A stretch of 64,000 bases of DNA from an uncultured Actinomycetes bacterium (GTDB lineage: Bacteria; Actinomycetota; Coriobacteriia; Coriobacteriales; Atopobiaceae). Below, piece after piece: positions 25,611 to 33,313 of this stretch. The position numbers and the translations under genes are program-made. A model generated the notes under the pieces. That model was given only the letters and a program-made list of their open reading frames with translations. It did no database searches and had not been told where the DNA came from. Every line of letters starts with the position of its first letter. Positions within the stretch are counted from its first letter, which is position 1. The stretch covers positions 1 to 64,000 of the forward strand of contig OMXZ01000016.1 of assembly GCA_900315165.1 (NCBI GenBank), written 5' to 3'.

Positions 25611-25882
25611 TGCCCGTATTTTTCCGCTATGCGAGCTATGTCGTCTTCTTCTGGACCCATGAAAACGATGAGCCCATACACTTCCATATCGCGGAAGGAA
25701 ATCCTTTGCCAAACTCGACCAAGGTCTGGATTCTTTCAGACGGGTCTTTCCTCTTGGCAAACAACAGCAGCAAGATCCCGGAAAGAGTCCTAAGGCGCAT
25801 CTTCGGGGTTATGCAGGACAACGTTGATGATTACAAGCGGCAGTGGGAGCTCATCCACGGTCCTGCCCGCTACTATCGTTAG
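25610..25882 (+). CDS. DUF4160 family protein
   Basis: A 90-residue protein with DUF4160 landmarks: an aromatic beta start (FFRYASYVVFFWT), then DEPIHFHIAEG, the conserved His-x-His centre, a strand (KVWILSDGSF) and a C-terminal helix. DUF4160 genes are usually next to another small gene (often DUF2442) and have been noted in toxin-antitoxin-like settings; no function is established. Confidence 0.78.
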   Translation: MPVFFRYASYVVFFWTHENDEPIHFHIAEGNPLPNSTKVWILSDGSFLLANNSSKIPERVLRRIFGVMQDNVDDYKRQWELIHGPARYYR

Positions 25883-25949
25883 ACGCAAGCTGTAGTCGTA
25901 CAACCATCCTCCTTTCCCATAACGCAGAAAATCCGGCCATATTTCGCAT

Positions 25950-25983
25950 CCAAACGTTTGGGATTCCTCGACCACGTTTGGGA
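25950..25983 (+). promoter_or_regulatory. palindrome CCAAACGTTTGG with a second half-site
   Basis: A perfect 12-bp palindrome lies at 25950-25961. Its right half with flank, ACGTTTGGGA (25954-25963), recurs at 25974-25983, exactly 20 bases away. Spacing by two DNA turns upstream of the lipoprotein gene suggests an operator. The regulator is unknown. Confidence 0.4.
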
Positions 25984-26091
25984 CGGTTCTCCGTTTGCCT
26001 TTGTCCGCCTCCCCTACCCTGTCCTCGAAATGGCGGGGAGGGGAAGGCCCCGCGATCGAAATCAAGTGGATCTAGTACGAGGAGGCATCTG

Positions 26092-26499
26092 TATGAAGAA
26101 CATCAAGGGTATCAGCACAGCTCTGTGCACCACCGGCATCTCCCTAGCCATGGCCCTGACCATGTCCTTTGGCCTGGTCGGCTGCTCCGACAGCGATTCC
26201 GGCGCGTCCGACGAGGGCTCCACCTACGGCAGCGAGGAGTATTTGTCGCCTACAAGCCCGAGACCAACGAGTATGCCAGCTTCGTCGGAAGCGTCACCAG
26301 CCCCGAGCCCGGTACCGTCACCGTCTCCGATATCAACAACGGCCTCACCATGACCTTCTCGGTCGCCGCCGCCGATGAGGATGGCAACGTCGTAATCGAC
26401 ATGGGCGAGCAGGGCACCGCCGTCCTGGCCAAGTGTGACCCCAGCGAGGTCGTCAACGCCATCGCCCAGATCGGCACCTACGGCGACGCGGTCGCATAA
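26092..26499 (+). pseudogene. lipoprotein gene with single-base frameshift
   Basis: ATG 26092 behind GAGGAGG begins a lipoprotein signal peptide (MKNIKGISTALCTTGIS, lipobox GLVG-Cys near residue 31) followed by a Ser/Asp/Gly-rich linker. At GEEYL-type codons near 26240 the frame breaks: adding one base gives a smooth continuation VAYKPETNEYASFVGSV, SDINNGLTMTFSV and IDMGEQGTAVLAK, ending at 26499. Repaired length is about 135 residues. The lesion could be a true mutation or a sequencing error. No known family was recognised. Confidence 0.7.
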
Positions 26500-26590
26500 C
26501 CAGTCAGGAACTCCCCATCTCCTTCCCCAGCGCCCCGTCCTGTACCCCCTATGAGACGGGGCGCGCCGTATCGGCAGACCCGGAGGAACC

Positions 26591-26713
26591 ATGAAGAAGA
26601 CAAGAGCATCTTCCCAGCTTGCCATGGTTACGTGCTTCTGCCTGGCCTTCGTCCTCTGCGGCTGCGACGAGTCAGGGGCCACCGAGGGCGATCAGGTGAG
26701 TTTCTACGCGTAA
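26591..26713 (+). CDS. very short lipoprotein (40 residues)
   Basis: GGAGGAACC precedes ATG. The peptide has a basic start, a hydrophobic core and a lipobox VLCG-Cys, then only about 15 residues (DESGATEGDQVSFYA) before TAA. It would mature to a lipid-linked peptide of about 16 residues. It may be a real mini-lipoprotein or the stump of a longer gene; no homologous continuation was seen in the other frames. Confidence 0.5.
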   Translation: MKKTRASSQLAMVTCFCLAFVLCGCDESGATEGDQVSFYA

Positions 26714-26723
26714 GGCGAATTCC

Positions 26724-26754
26724 GTCTCGCGCCCCGGATCATCCCGCGCGAGAC
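26724..26754. other. stem-loop after the short lipoprotein gene
   Basis: GTCTCGCG (26724-26731) pairs with CGCGAGAC (26747-26754) around 15 bases. There is no T-run, so it is not a standard terminator. It may be a processing or Rho-related structure. Confidence 0.5.
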
Positions 26755-26797
26755 GAGGTTCCGATAGCACGGCGGCCCGCAACGGAAGGAGCACATC

Positions 26798-27199
26798 ATG
26801 AAACAGGGCAGCACGTTACTGAAGGTCGTATCCATCATCATGATCGTCTACGGGATTTTCCTTGCAGGCCTCGGCCTGCTCTCCACCTTGGGCGGAGGAG
26901 CGCTGATCGCCGATGCCGATGCAGTCGTCGCTAGCGGCGGCTTGGCGATCATCGGCATCGCCTTCCTCTTCTCGGGCCTCCTCGAAGTCGTCATCGGTTT
27001 CGCCGGCCTGAAGGCCTCCAAGACCCAGGGCAAGCACACGGCGGCCTTCGTCATCGGCGTCATCGGCGTGGTCAGCTCCGCCTACACCCTCATCCAGGCG
27101 CTGGGTGGGGACGGCAGCTCGGTCCTCGGCGCCATCGTCGGACTGCTCCTGCCCGTCCTTTACCTGATCGGCGTGAACCAGACCCGCCAGGGCGTATAG
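26798..27199 (+). CDS. four-helix small membrane protein
   Basis: A 133-residue protein with four hydrophobic segments (about 9-32, 43-68, 80-97 and 106-125), no large loops, and GGAAGGAG before the ATG. It resembles DUF4064/DUF308-like membrane proteins in layout, but I cannot assign a family. It is convergent with the dipeptidase gene. Confidence 0.65.
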   Translation: MKQGSTLLKVVSIIMIVYGIFLAGLGLLSTLGGGALIADADAVVASGGLAIIGIAFLFSGLLEVVIGFAGLKASKTQGKHTAAFVIGVIGVVSSAYTLIQALGGDGSSVLGAIVGLLLPVLYLIGVNQTRQGV

Positions 27200-27208
27200 C
27201 CATGTGTC

Positions 27209-28819
27209 TTACGCATCGGAGCGCGCGAACTTGTTGGTCATGTTGTTGGAGGACTCCTCCAGGACGGCCGCGAGCAACGCGTTCATTTTGTCCTCGAGCA
27301 TGGCCGCGATCTCGTCGTTTGCCTTCTCGAGGACGGGCGCGGCGGCCTCGTAGTCCAGCTCCTGTTCGGCGACCTCGCGCATGGCGCGGGCCACGATCGG
27401 GTAGGCCGCGGCGGGCACGGCCTCCTGATAGGTTTCGATGAGGCCGGCGCACTCGTGAGGATGAGCGTCCGCCAAGGCCGCGACCAGACGGTTTGCCCAG
27501 TAGTAGCTGTGCGAGTCCACAGCGCCGGTCGTGTTGGCCAGATACTCAGGCGTGCGGTCGATGTCCACGAAGAAGGGCGCAAGGGCGTTGTAGGCATTGG
27601 AGCCGTAGGTCAGCCACTGCAGCGCGCGGGTGGCCTCGGGGCCGTCGCCGCTGATCTGCTGGACCGAGAGTTCGCTCGTGCGGTTGATGCCGATCGGGCG
27701 GCAGGAGCCGCGCAGCTCGGGGTCGCCGCCGCGGCCATAGGGGTCGTAGGGCGTGCCCTGGTAGTGGAGGGAGAGTACGTCCTTCACGTCCTCGATCGTG
27801 AGCAGGCGCTCCGGCTTGCGGCACCAGGGGATGTCGTCGGAGTCGGGCGTGAAGTCCGCGTGCGGGCCGTCCCAGACGGCGGAGCGGGGGTTGAGCCAGC
27901 GCTGCATGTCCCAGGCACGGCAGGTGTTGTACTTGTGGTCCTCCACCGTATGGCTACCGAAGAGGTCGCGCGGGTTGATGTGGACGTGCGCGCCGGTCGC
28001 AGCAGTCGCGTCCCCGGTCACGCCCTTCATGAAGTTGGCCGCGGCCTCCCCCACTAGGTCGGCTGCCGCCGCAAGGGGCGACTTGCCCGGCTGGCGGCGC
28101 AGGTCGAGATGGTTAGCCTCGATGAAGTCGGCAAGGTCGAGGCTGCAGAGGTTGTCGCGGCCCACGCCCAACGCGTCGGTGAGGTCGAGGTCGTCGATAC
28201 CCAGCTGGTTGGGCATGGTGACATAGACGTCCTCGGGCACACGACGGGCGATCCAATGGTGGCCGCCCACGGTCTCGAGCCACCAGATATCGTCGACGTC
28301 GGAAAAGGCGATGCCGTTCATCTCGTAGGTGCCGTAGGTCTCGAGCAGCTCGCCCAGGCGCAGCACGCCCTCGCGCGCGGAGCGGATGTAGGGCAGCGTG
28401 AGCGTGACGAGGTCCTCCTCGCCCAGGCCGCCGACCTGCTCGGGCACATAGCCCTCCTCGCCCTCCGTGCCCTGGGCGGGCTTATAGACGACCAGCGGGT
28501 CGGCGCCGAGCACGCGCGGGTTGGAGGTGAGGGTCTCGGTGGCGTTCATGGCGACGTTGGCGGCGTTCACGCCGGCGGCCGCCCAGGTGCCGTGGCCGTC
28601 CACCGCCTCGGGCACGCTCGTGTAGCGCAGGGGGTCATCGGGCAGGTCGAGCTCCACATGGCTGAGCACGCTGCGGTAGTGGCGCGGCTGGTATTGCGGC
28701 TCCACGACCACGAACTTCTTGGGATTCCACTCGCCGTTGCCGGAGTCCTCGTTGCGGGCGATGATCGTCGACCCGTCATAGCTAGCCTTTTTTCCGATAA
28801 GAATGGTGGTGCAGGGCAT
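27209..28819 (-). CDS. C69-family dipeptidase (PepD-like)
   Basis: A 536-residue Ntn hydrolase. The start MPCTTILIGKKASYDGSTII places the nucleophile cysteine at position 3, as usual after trimming of the first residues; ARNED and the IWWLETVGGHHWIARRVPED block are family landmarks. It cleaves dipeptides for amino-acid supply. AAGGAGGAG precedes ATG 28819. No signal peptide is evident, so it is likely cytoplasmic. Three 19-bp tandem repeats lie 100-155 bases upstream. The divergent neighbours import amino acids. Confidence 0.92.
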   Translation of the reverse strand: MPCTTILIGKKASYDGSTIIARNEDSGNGEWNPKKFVVVEPQYQPRHYRSVLSHVELDLPDDPLRYTSVPEAVDGHGTWAAAGVNAANVAMNATETLTSNPRVLGADPLVVYKPAQGTEGEEGYVPEQVGGLGEEDLVTLTLPYIRSAREGVLRLGELLETYGTYEMNGIAFSDVDDIWWLETVGGHHWIARRVPEDVYVTMPNQLGIDDLDLTDALGVGRDNLCSLDLADFIEANHLDLRRQPGKSPLAAAADLVGEAAANFMKGVTGDATAATGAHVHINPRDLFGSHTVEDHKYNTCRAWDMQRWLNPRSAVWDGPHADFTPDSDDIPWCRKPERLLTIEDVKDVLSLHYQGTPYDPYGRGGDPELRGSCRPIGINRTSELSVQQISGDGPEATRALQWLTYGSNAYNALAPFFVDIDRTPEYLANTTGAVDSHSYYWANRLVAALADAHPHECAGLIETYQEAVPAAAYPIVARAMREVAEQELDYEAAAPVLEKANDEIAAMLEDKMNALLAAVLEESSNNMTNKFARSDA

Positions 28820-28918
28820 GTCTCCTCCTTGTCTATGTGCCGGTGGGCGATGCCGCCGGCAGGCGATCCCGCCGCCATTCGGCTCCGCCCGCAAGCGCGT
28901 CCGTCGCCCACGGCGCAC

Positions 28919-28975
28919 GTCTCTTGTTCCGCGGTGCGTCTCTTGTTCCGCGGTGCGTCTCTCGTTCCGCGGCCA
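28919..28975. repeat. three tandem 19-bp repeats upstream of the dipeptidase gene
   Basis: GTCTCTTGTTCCGCGGTGC occurs twice in a row, then once with changes (GTCTCTCGTTCCGCGGCCA). Each contains the palindrome CCGCGG. The spacing of nearly two helical turns is compatible with an array of protein-binding sites for the minus-strand dipeptidase promoter. Confidence 0.8.
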
Positions 28976-29028
28976 GTCTACCGCAACGGCACGCCCGCAG
29001 GCACGTATCCCCACCGCTGCGGCCCCTC

Positions 29029-29170
29029 GGCGCCGGAATCTGAAAACACTTTTGCTACGAAGAGGGTAGGTTGCAGCAAAACTCTTCTGAAAAGCGGCGG
29101 CGCCGGGATCCGGCGGTGATTTTGCCGCATCAGGGGTGGGTCGCAGCAAAATCGATGCCGAATCCCGGCG
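29029..29170. repeat. intergenic hairpin repeat, copy B
   Basis: Two units: CTTTTGCTAC...TTGCAGCAAAA at 29048-29081 and ATTTTGCCGCA...CGCAGCAAAAT at 29119-29152, joined by TCTTCTGAAAAGCGGCGGCG-type sequence. It lies in the divergent region between the dipeptidase and the amino-acid importer. Confidence 0.85.
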
Positions 29171-29218
29171 AGGTGCTAGTCGCTTTGTTAAGGAGCGACG
29201 TCAAGGAGCCATCAAGGC

Positions 29219-29265
29219 TTGCACGATGAGCCCGCTTACCCTAGGCTACTTTAGTGTACTAAAGT
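29219..29265 (+). promoter_or_regulatory. promoter and palindromic operator of the amino-acid importer
   Basis: TTGCAC (29219-29224) and TAGGCT (29242-29247) are 17 bases apart. Immediately after the -10 is ACTTTAGTGTACTAAAGT (29248-29265), with perfect 8-base arms ACTTTAGT/ACTAAAGT. A palindrome over the transcription start is a classic repressor site. The repressor is unknown. Confidence 0.65.
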
Positions 29266-29381
29266 GCCACGCCGCGGGCATCGCCCGAGCGCGGCAAGAC
29301 GGGCGCTCCGCTCGTGGCTGGCATGATGCCAGCGCGACAGGGCCGATGCGATGGGACACCCATCAGAGACCAGGGGGATAC

Positions 29382-30272
29382 ATGGGCATTCAGGATAAGC
29401 AAATCAACCGTCGCCAGTTCTTCGCGGGCAGCGCGCTCGCACTCTCCGCAGCGGCACTCGCCGGCTGCGGCGGTGGCTCTACCAGCGCATCTTCGGGTTC
29501 CGCAGCGGGCTCGGCGGCACCGGCCACCGACGGCGGCTTTGACGGCAAGACCTTCATCGTCGGCTTCGACCAGGAGTTCCCGCCCTACGGCTACGTGGGC
29601 GACGACGGCGAATTCACCGGCTTCGACCTCGACCTCGCCCAGGCCGTCTGCGAGAAGGAGGGCTGGGAGTTCAAGCCCTCCCCCATCAACTGGGACGCCA
29701 AGGACGCCCTGCTCAACTCCGGTCAGATCACCTGCATCTGGAACGGCTTCACAATCGAGGGCCGCGAGGACGACTACGCCTTCACCGATCCCTACATGGA
29801 GAACAAGCAGGTCGTCGTCGTGCGCAAGGACTCCGGCATCACTGACCTGGCCGGCCTCGACGGCAAGAACGTCGTCGCCCAGGCCGACTCCGCAGCCTAT
29901 TACCTGCTGGTCGAGGGCGGCGCCCAGGAGGACCTCGGCAAGACCTTCGCCAAGCTCGACACCATCGCCGACTACAACACCGGCTTCATGCAGCTGGAGC
30001 AGGGCACCTACGACGCAATCGCCGTGGACTACCCCGTCGCCGTCTTCAACACCTCCGGCAAGGAGGATACCTTCACGATCCTCGAGGAGTCCCTCAATGA
30101 CGAGCACTTCGGCGTCGGCTTCGCCAAGACGGACCAGGGCGAGGAGCTTGCGGCCAAGGTCGAGGCCGACCTGCAGGCGCTCGACGCCGACGGCACCGTC
30201 AAGGAGCTTTGCGACAAGTACGGCGACCAGGGCGTGAGCTACGACAACTGGGTCCTGCCCAAGGCCGAGTAG
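29382..30272 (+). CDS. polar amino-acid ABC transporter substrate-binding lipoprotein
   Basis: A 296-residue family 3 solute-binding protein. A twin-arginine-like start (NRRQFFAGSA) leads into the lipobox ALAG-Cys, then a Ser/Gly linker. The mature domain has FIVGFDQEFPPYGYVGDDGE, GFDLDLAQAV, WNGFTIEGRED and the VRKDSGI-DL-GLDGKNV hinge. It delivers amino acids to the permease and ATPase encoded next. AGGGGGA precedes ATG 29382. Confidence 0.93.
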   Translation: MGIQDKQINRRQFFAGSALALSAAALAGCGGGSTSASSGSAAGSAAPATDGGFDGKTFIVGFDQEFPPYGYVGDDGEFTGFDLDLAQAVCEKEGWEFKPSPINWDAKDALLNSGQITCIWNGFTIEGREDDYAFTDPYMENKQVVVVRKDSGITDLAGLDGKNVVAQADSAAYYLLVEGGAQEDLGKTFAKLDTIADYNTGFMQLEQGTYDAIAVDYPVAVFNTSGKEDTFTILEESLNDEHFGVGFAKTDQGEELAAKVEADLQALDADGTVKELCDKYGDQGVSYDNWVLPKAE

Positions 30273-30297
30273 CGGCGCGGAAGTCTAAGGAGCGCGT

Positions 30298-30951
30298 GTG
30301 GAAATCTCCACCATGTTCGAAATGCTGATCTCCGGCTACGGGGTCAGCCTCCAGATCTTCTTCGTCACGCTGGTCGGCGCGGCGATCCTCGGCGTCCCCG
30401 TGGCGCTGGGGCGCCTGTCCCGTTTCAAGCCGCTCTCCTGGCTCATGGCCATTTATATCAGCCTCATGCGCGGCACCCCGCTCATGCTGCAGATGTTCGC
30501 GGTCTTCTTCGTGCCCTATTACGTCTTCGGGATCGTCACGGGCCCCTCCTTCATGATGGTCGCCGTGCTCATCGCCTTCGTCATCAACTACGCGGCCTAC
30601 TTCGCCGAGATCTACCGCTCGGGTATCCAGTCCATGCCGCGCGGCCAGTACGAGGCAGCCGAGGTCCTGGGCTATTCGCGCTCCCAGACCTTCTTCCGCA
30701 TCATCCTGCCGCAGGTCGTGAAGAGAATCCTGCCCGCCATGGGCAACGAGATTGTGACCCTGGTCAAGGACACGTCGCTCGCCTTCTCCATCGGCGTGGC
30801 CGAGATGTTCACCACGGGCCGCGCGCTCGTGGCCAGCCAGCGTACCATGATGCCCTTCGCGATCGCCGCCGCGATCTACTGGGTGACCTGCCTCATCATC
30901 GAATGGCTGCTCCGCCGTGCGGAGAAGAAGCTCTCCTACTACCACGACTAG
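30298..30951 (+). CDS. polar amino-acid ABC transporter permease (HisM/GlnP type)
   Basis: A 217-residue membrane protein with five or six helices, starting at GTG behind AAGGAGCGC. It has the FYRGTPLMLQ-like loop (SLMRGTPLMLQ) and the EAA coupling loop (EAAEVLGYSRSQTFFRIILP). A single permease gene implies a homodimer. Confidence 0.93.
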   Translation: MEISTMFEMLISGYGVSLQIFFVTLVGAAILGVPVALGRLSRFKPLSWLMAIYISLMRGTPLMLQMFAVFFVPYYVFGIVTGPSFMMVAVLIAFVINYAAYFAEIYRSGIQSMPRGQYEAAEVLGYSRSQTFFRIILPQVVKRILPAMGNEIVTLVKDTSLAFSIGVAEMFTTGRALVASQRTMMPFAIAAAIYWVTCLIIEWLLRRAEKKLSYYHD

Positions 30952-30967
30952 CCGGGGGAAGACAGAC

Positions 30968-31858
30968 ATGTTCAGCAAGAAACCCTTGGGCTCGATTCCC
31001 ACGCCCGACGTGTCCTTCAGCACGATGGTGGGCCTTCCCGCCGTCTACCTGCGCGGAGGCCGCAAGTCCTTCGGCGACAACGAGGTCCTGCACGACATCA
31101 ACCTGACCATCGCCAAGGGCGAGGTGGTGAGCATCATCGGCCCCTCGGGCGCCGGTAAGTCGACGCTTTTGCGCTGCCTCACCCTGCTCGACACGTTCGA
31201 CTCGGGCGAGCTGTCCTACGACAGCATCGTCGTCTGTCAGCCTCGAGGTTCCGAGCTCGACTCGCGCGCCAAGAAGGACCCCTCCCCCGATGCCGGCGAC
31301 CACCAGCTGGACATCCAGCCGGCCGTCTACGACAAGGACGCCATGCGCCGGGCCCGTATGCGCTTTGGTATCGTCTTCCAGAACTACAACCTCTTTCCCC
31401 ACATGACCGTGCTGGAAAATATCATGGACGCCCCTATCGCCGTGCAGAAGCGCGACAAGGCCGAGGTTGAGGGGCAGGCGCGCAAGCTGCTCGAGCGCCT
31501 TGACCTGGCGGCACACGCCGATAAGGTCCCCGACCAGCTCTCGGGCGGCCAGCAGCAGCGCGCGGCCATCGCCCGCGCCCTCTGTATGAACCCGCGCGTC
31601 ATGTACTTCGACGAGGCCACGAGCGCCCTGGACCCCAAATTGACGGAGGAGATGATCGGTCTCATCCGATCCCTTGCCGCTGACGGCATGGCCGTGGGTC
31701 TCGTCACGCACGAGATGGGTTTCTCGCGCCGCGCGTCCGACCGCGTCTGCCTCCTCCTCAACGGCCGCATCGTTGAGGAGGGCACGCCCGAGCAGGTCTT
31801 CGACCACCCGCAGGACCCGCGCACGCGCGCCTTCCTCGCCTCCCCCGACAAGGATTAA
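30968..31858 (+). CDS. polar amino-acid ABC transporter ATP-binding protein
   Basis: A 296-residue ATPase with Walker A GPSGAGKST, signature LSGGQQQRAAIARAL, Walker [13 protein letters not shown] and switch VTHEMGF. Compared with typical GlnQ (about 240 residues) it has about 27 extra N-terminal residues and a roughly 30-residue insertion after Walker A (GSELDSRAKKDPSPDAGDHQ). It is 16 bases behind the permease gene. Confidence 0.93.
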   Translation: MFSKKPLGSIPTPDVSFSTMVGLPAVYLRGGRKSFGDNEVLHDINLTIAKGEVVSIIGPSGAGKSTLLRCLTLLDTFDSGELSYDSIVVCQPRGSELDSRAKKDPSPDAGDHQLDIQPAVYDKDAMRRARMRFGIVFQNYNLFPHMTVLENIMDAPIAVQKRDKAEVEGQARKLLERLDLAAHADKVPDQLSGGQQQRAAIARALCMNPRVMYFDEATSALDPKLTEEMIGLIRSLAADGMAVGLVTHEMGFSRRASDRVCLLLNGRIVEEGTPEQVFDHPQDPRTRAFLASPDKD

Positions 31859-31894
31859 TCTCTCAACAAGGACTGGTCTGCCAGCAGGGACGAG

Positions 31895-33211
31895 CTAAAG
31901 GCGGCGGCAGAGGCGGTCGCGCCCGCCGTCCTTAGCCTCGTAAAGAGCCTCGTCGGCACGGGCGACCGCAGGCTTGTAGCCCTTGTCCTCCGGCCCGAAG
32001 GCGGCAAGCCCCGCCGAGAGGGTCATCGCGATCGCCTTCCCATCGACCTCTATCCTGGAGCGGGCGGTCGCCTCGCGAAGCTTGGCCTCCACCGCGACGA
32101 CACCCTCGGCTGTGAACCCGTGCAGGACCACAACGAACTCGTCGCCGCCCCAGCGCACGACCTGGTCGACGGCACGGAAGCTCCCGCGCAGCGCATCGGC
32201 CACCGCGCGCAGGGCCCTATCGCCCGCATCGTGGCCATAAGTGTCGTTCACATCCTTGAAGCGGTCGATGTCGACCATCAGGATGCCGCAGCCCACCTCA
32301 TTGCGCCTGAAATCTGAGAAGGCCTCCGCCAGCAGCCGGTCGCCGTAGCCGCGGTTCCAGCAGCCGGTCAGCGCGTCGATATGGGCCTCGTGGCGCAGCT
32401 CGGCGTTGGCGGAGTCGTACGCGTCCTGCAGACGGCGCTTCGAGACGAAATAGACGCCCGCCGCCGAAGCGCCCAGCACGGTCAGAAGGACGACCGTGCC
32501 CACCAGCCCCACCCGGCTGCCCACGCCGCGGGCCTGGTCGGCATAGTCATCAATCTCGTTCACATAGACGCCCATGGCGATGATCCAGCCGTAGCGGTCG
32601 TAGAGCCGCGCATAGGCGTACTTCTCGCTGACCGTGTCGCTGTGGAACTCCTTGAAATAGTACGTGTAGTAGCAGCCCTCGGGATGCGTGAGCACGCCCT
32701 CGAGCTCCTCTCGGTAGGGATAGTTGCCCGCGATGTCCATCGTGTTGGTCGACAGGCGCATGCCGACGGTCTCGGGCAGGTTGGGGTGGATGATGCGGAT
32801 CGCGTAATCGTCGCCGCCGTCGAAGTCGAGGACCTGGTTCACCCAGATATAGGAGCCGTCCTCGAAGTCTGCGGCGTAAATCACATCCTTTGCGTACTGC
32901 TTGACCTCCTCGTCCACCGCCGCGACGTCGGCCTCGGAGAGATTCTCCTCCGCCACGCCGCGATTGGCCGCGAGCTCCCGCAGCCGCTCGGCGCGATAGG
33001 TCTCCATGCCGTTGATGAGCTGGTCGACGTTGCTCTTGAGGTACTCCCTCTTGAGCTCGTAGACGAGGTCGGTCGTCTCGTTCACATTGGTGGAGGTCAT
33101 GATGGCACAGGTCACGAGGAAGGCGACCAGCAGGCTGGCAGCGGCGACGATGGTGCCGATGCGCACCAGCTCGCCGTTCTTGCGCCAAAGCCCTCCCCGA
33201 TCGTCCGTCAT
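31895..33211 (-). CDS. membrane diguanylate cyclase with Cache-type sensor
   Basis: A 438-residue protein. A transmembrane helix (about 16-38) is followed by an extracytoplasmic single-Cache domain (45-225; GSYIWVNQVLDFDG, IHPNLPETVGM, PYREELEGV, YAYARLYDRYGWIIAMGVYV), a second helix (235-260) and a GGDEF domain (275-438). The active site is RWGGDEF, and RAVD five residues earlier is the inhibitory I-site. It senses a small external ligand and makes cyclic di-GMP. Confidence 0.92.
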   Translation of the reverse strand: MTDDRGGLWRKNGELVRIGTIVAAASLLVAFLVTCAIMTSTNVNETTDLVYELKREYLKSNVDQLINGMETYRAERLRELAANRGVAEENLSEADVAAVDEEVKQYAKDVIYAADFEDGSYIWVNQVLDFDGGDDYAIRIIHPNLPETVGMRLSTNTMDIAGNYPYREELEGVLTHPEGCYYTYYFKEFHSDTVSEKYAYARLYDRYGWIIAMGVYVNEIDDYADQARGVGSRVGLVGTVVLLTVLGASAAGVYFVSKRRLQDAYDSANAELRHEAHIDALTGCWNRGYGDRLLAEAFSDFRRNEVGCGILMVDIDRFKDVNDTYGHDAGDRALRAVADALRGSFRAVDQVVRWGGDEFVVVLHGFTAEGVVAVEAKLREATARSRIEVDGKAIAMTLSAGLAAFGPEDKGYKPAVARADEALYEAKDGGRDRLCRRL

Positions 33212-33236
33212 GGATTCCCCATCGCTTCATGACACC

Positions 33237-33274
33237 GCCCGCACGACCCCTATTTTACAGGGAGCCGTGCGGGC
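33237..33274. terminator. stem-loop between asd and the Cache-GGDEF gene
   Basis: GCCCGCACG (33237-33245) pairs with CGTGCGGGC (33266-33274), with a further CCCT/AGGG inner stem. No T-run follows. It probably separates the end of the hom-lysC-asd transcript from the next gene. Confidence 0.55.
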
Positions 33275-33313
33275 AGCATGTTTGCAGGGGAAACGAGCCC
33301 GTGAACGGTCGGT

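Noticed and set aside
28919-28975. CRISPR array
   Set aside because: Three 19-bp units are directly adjacent without spacers and there are no cas genes.
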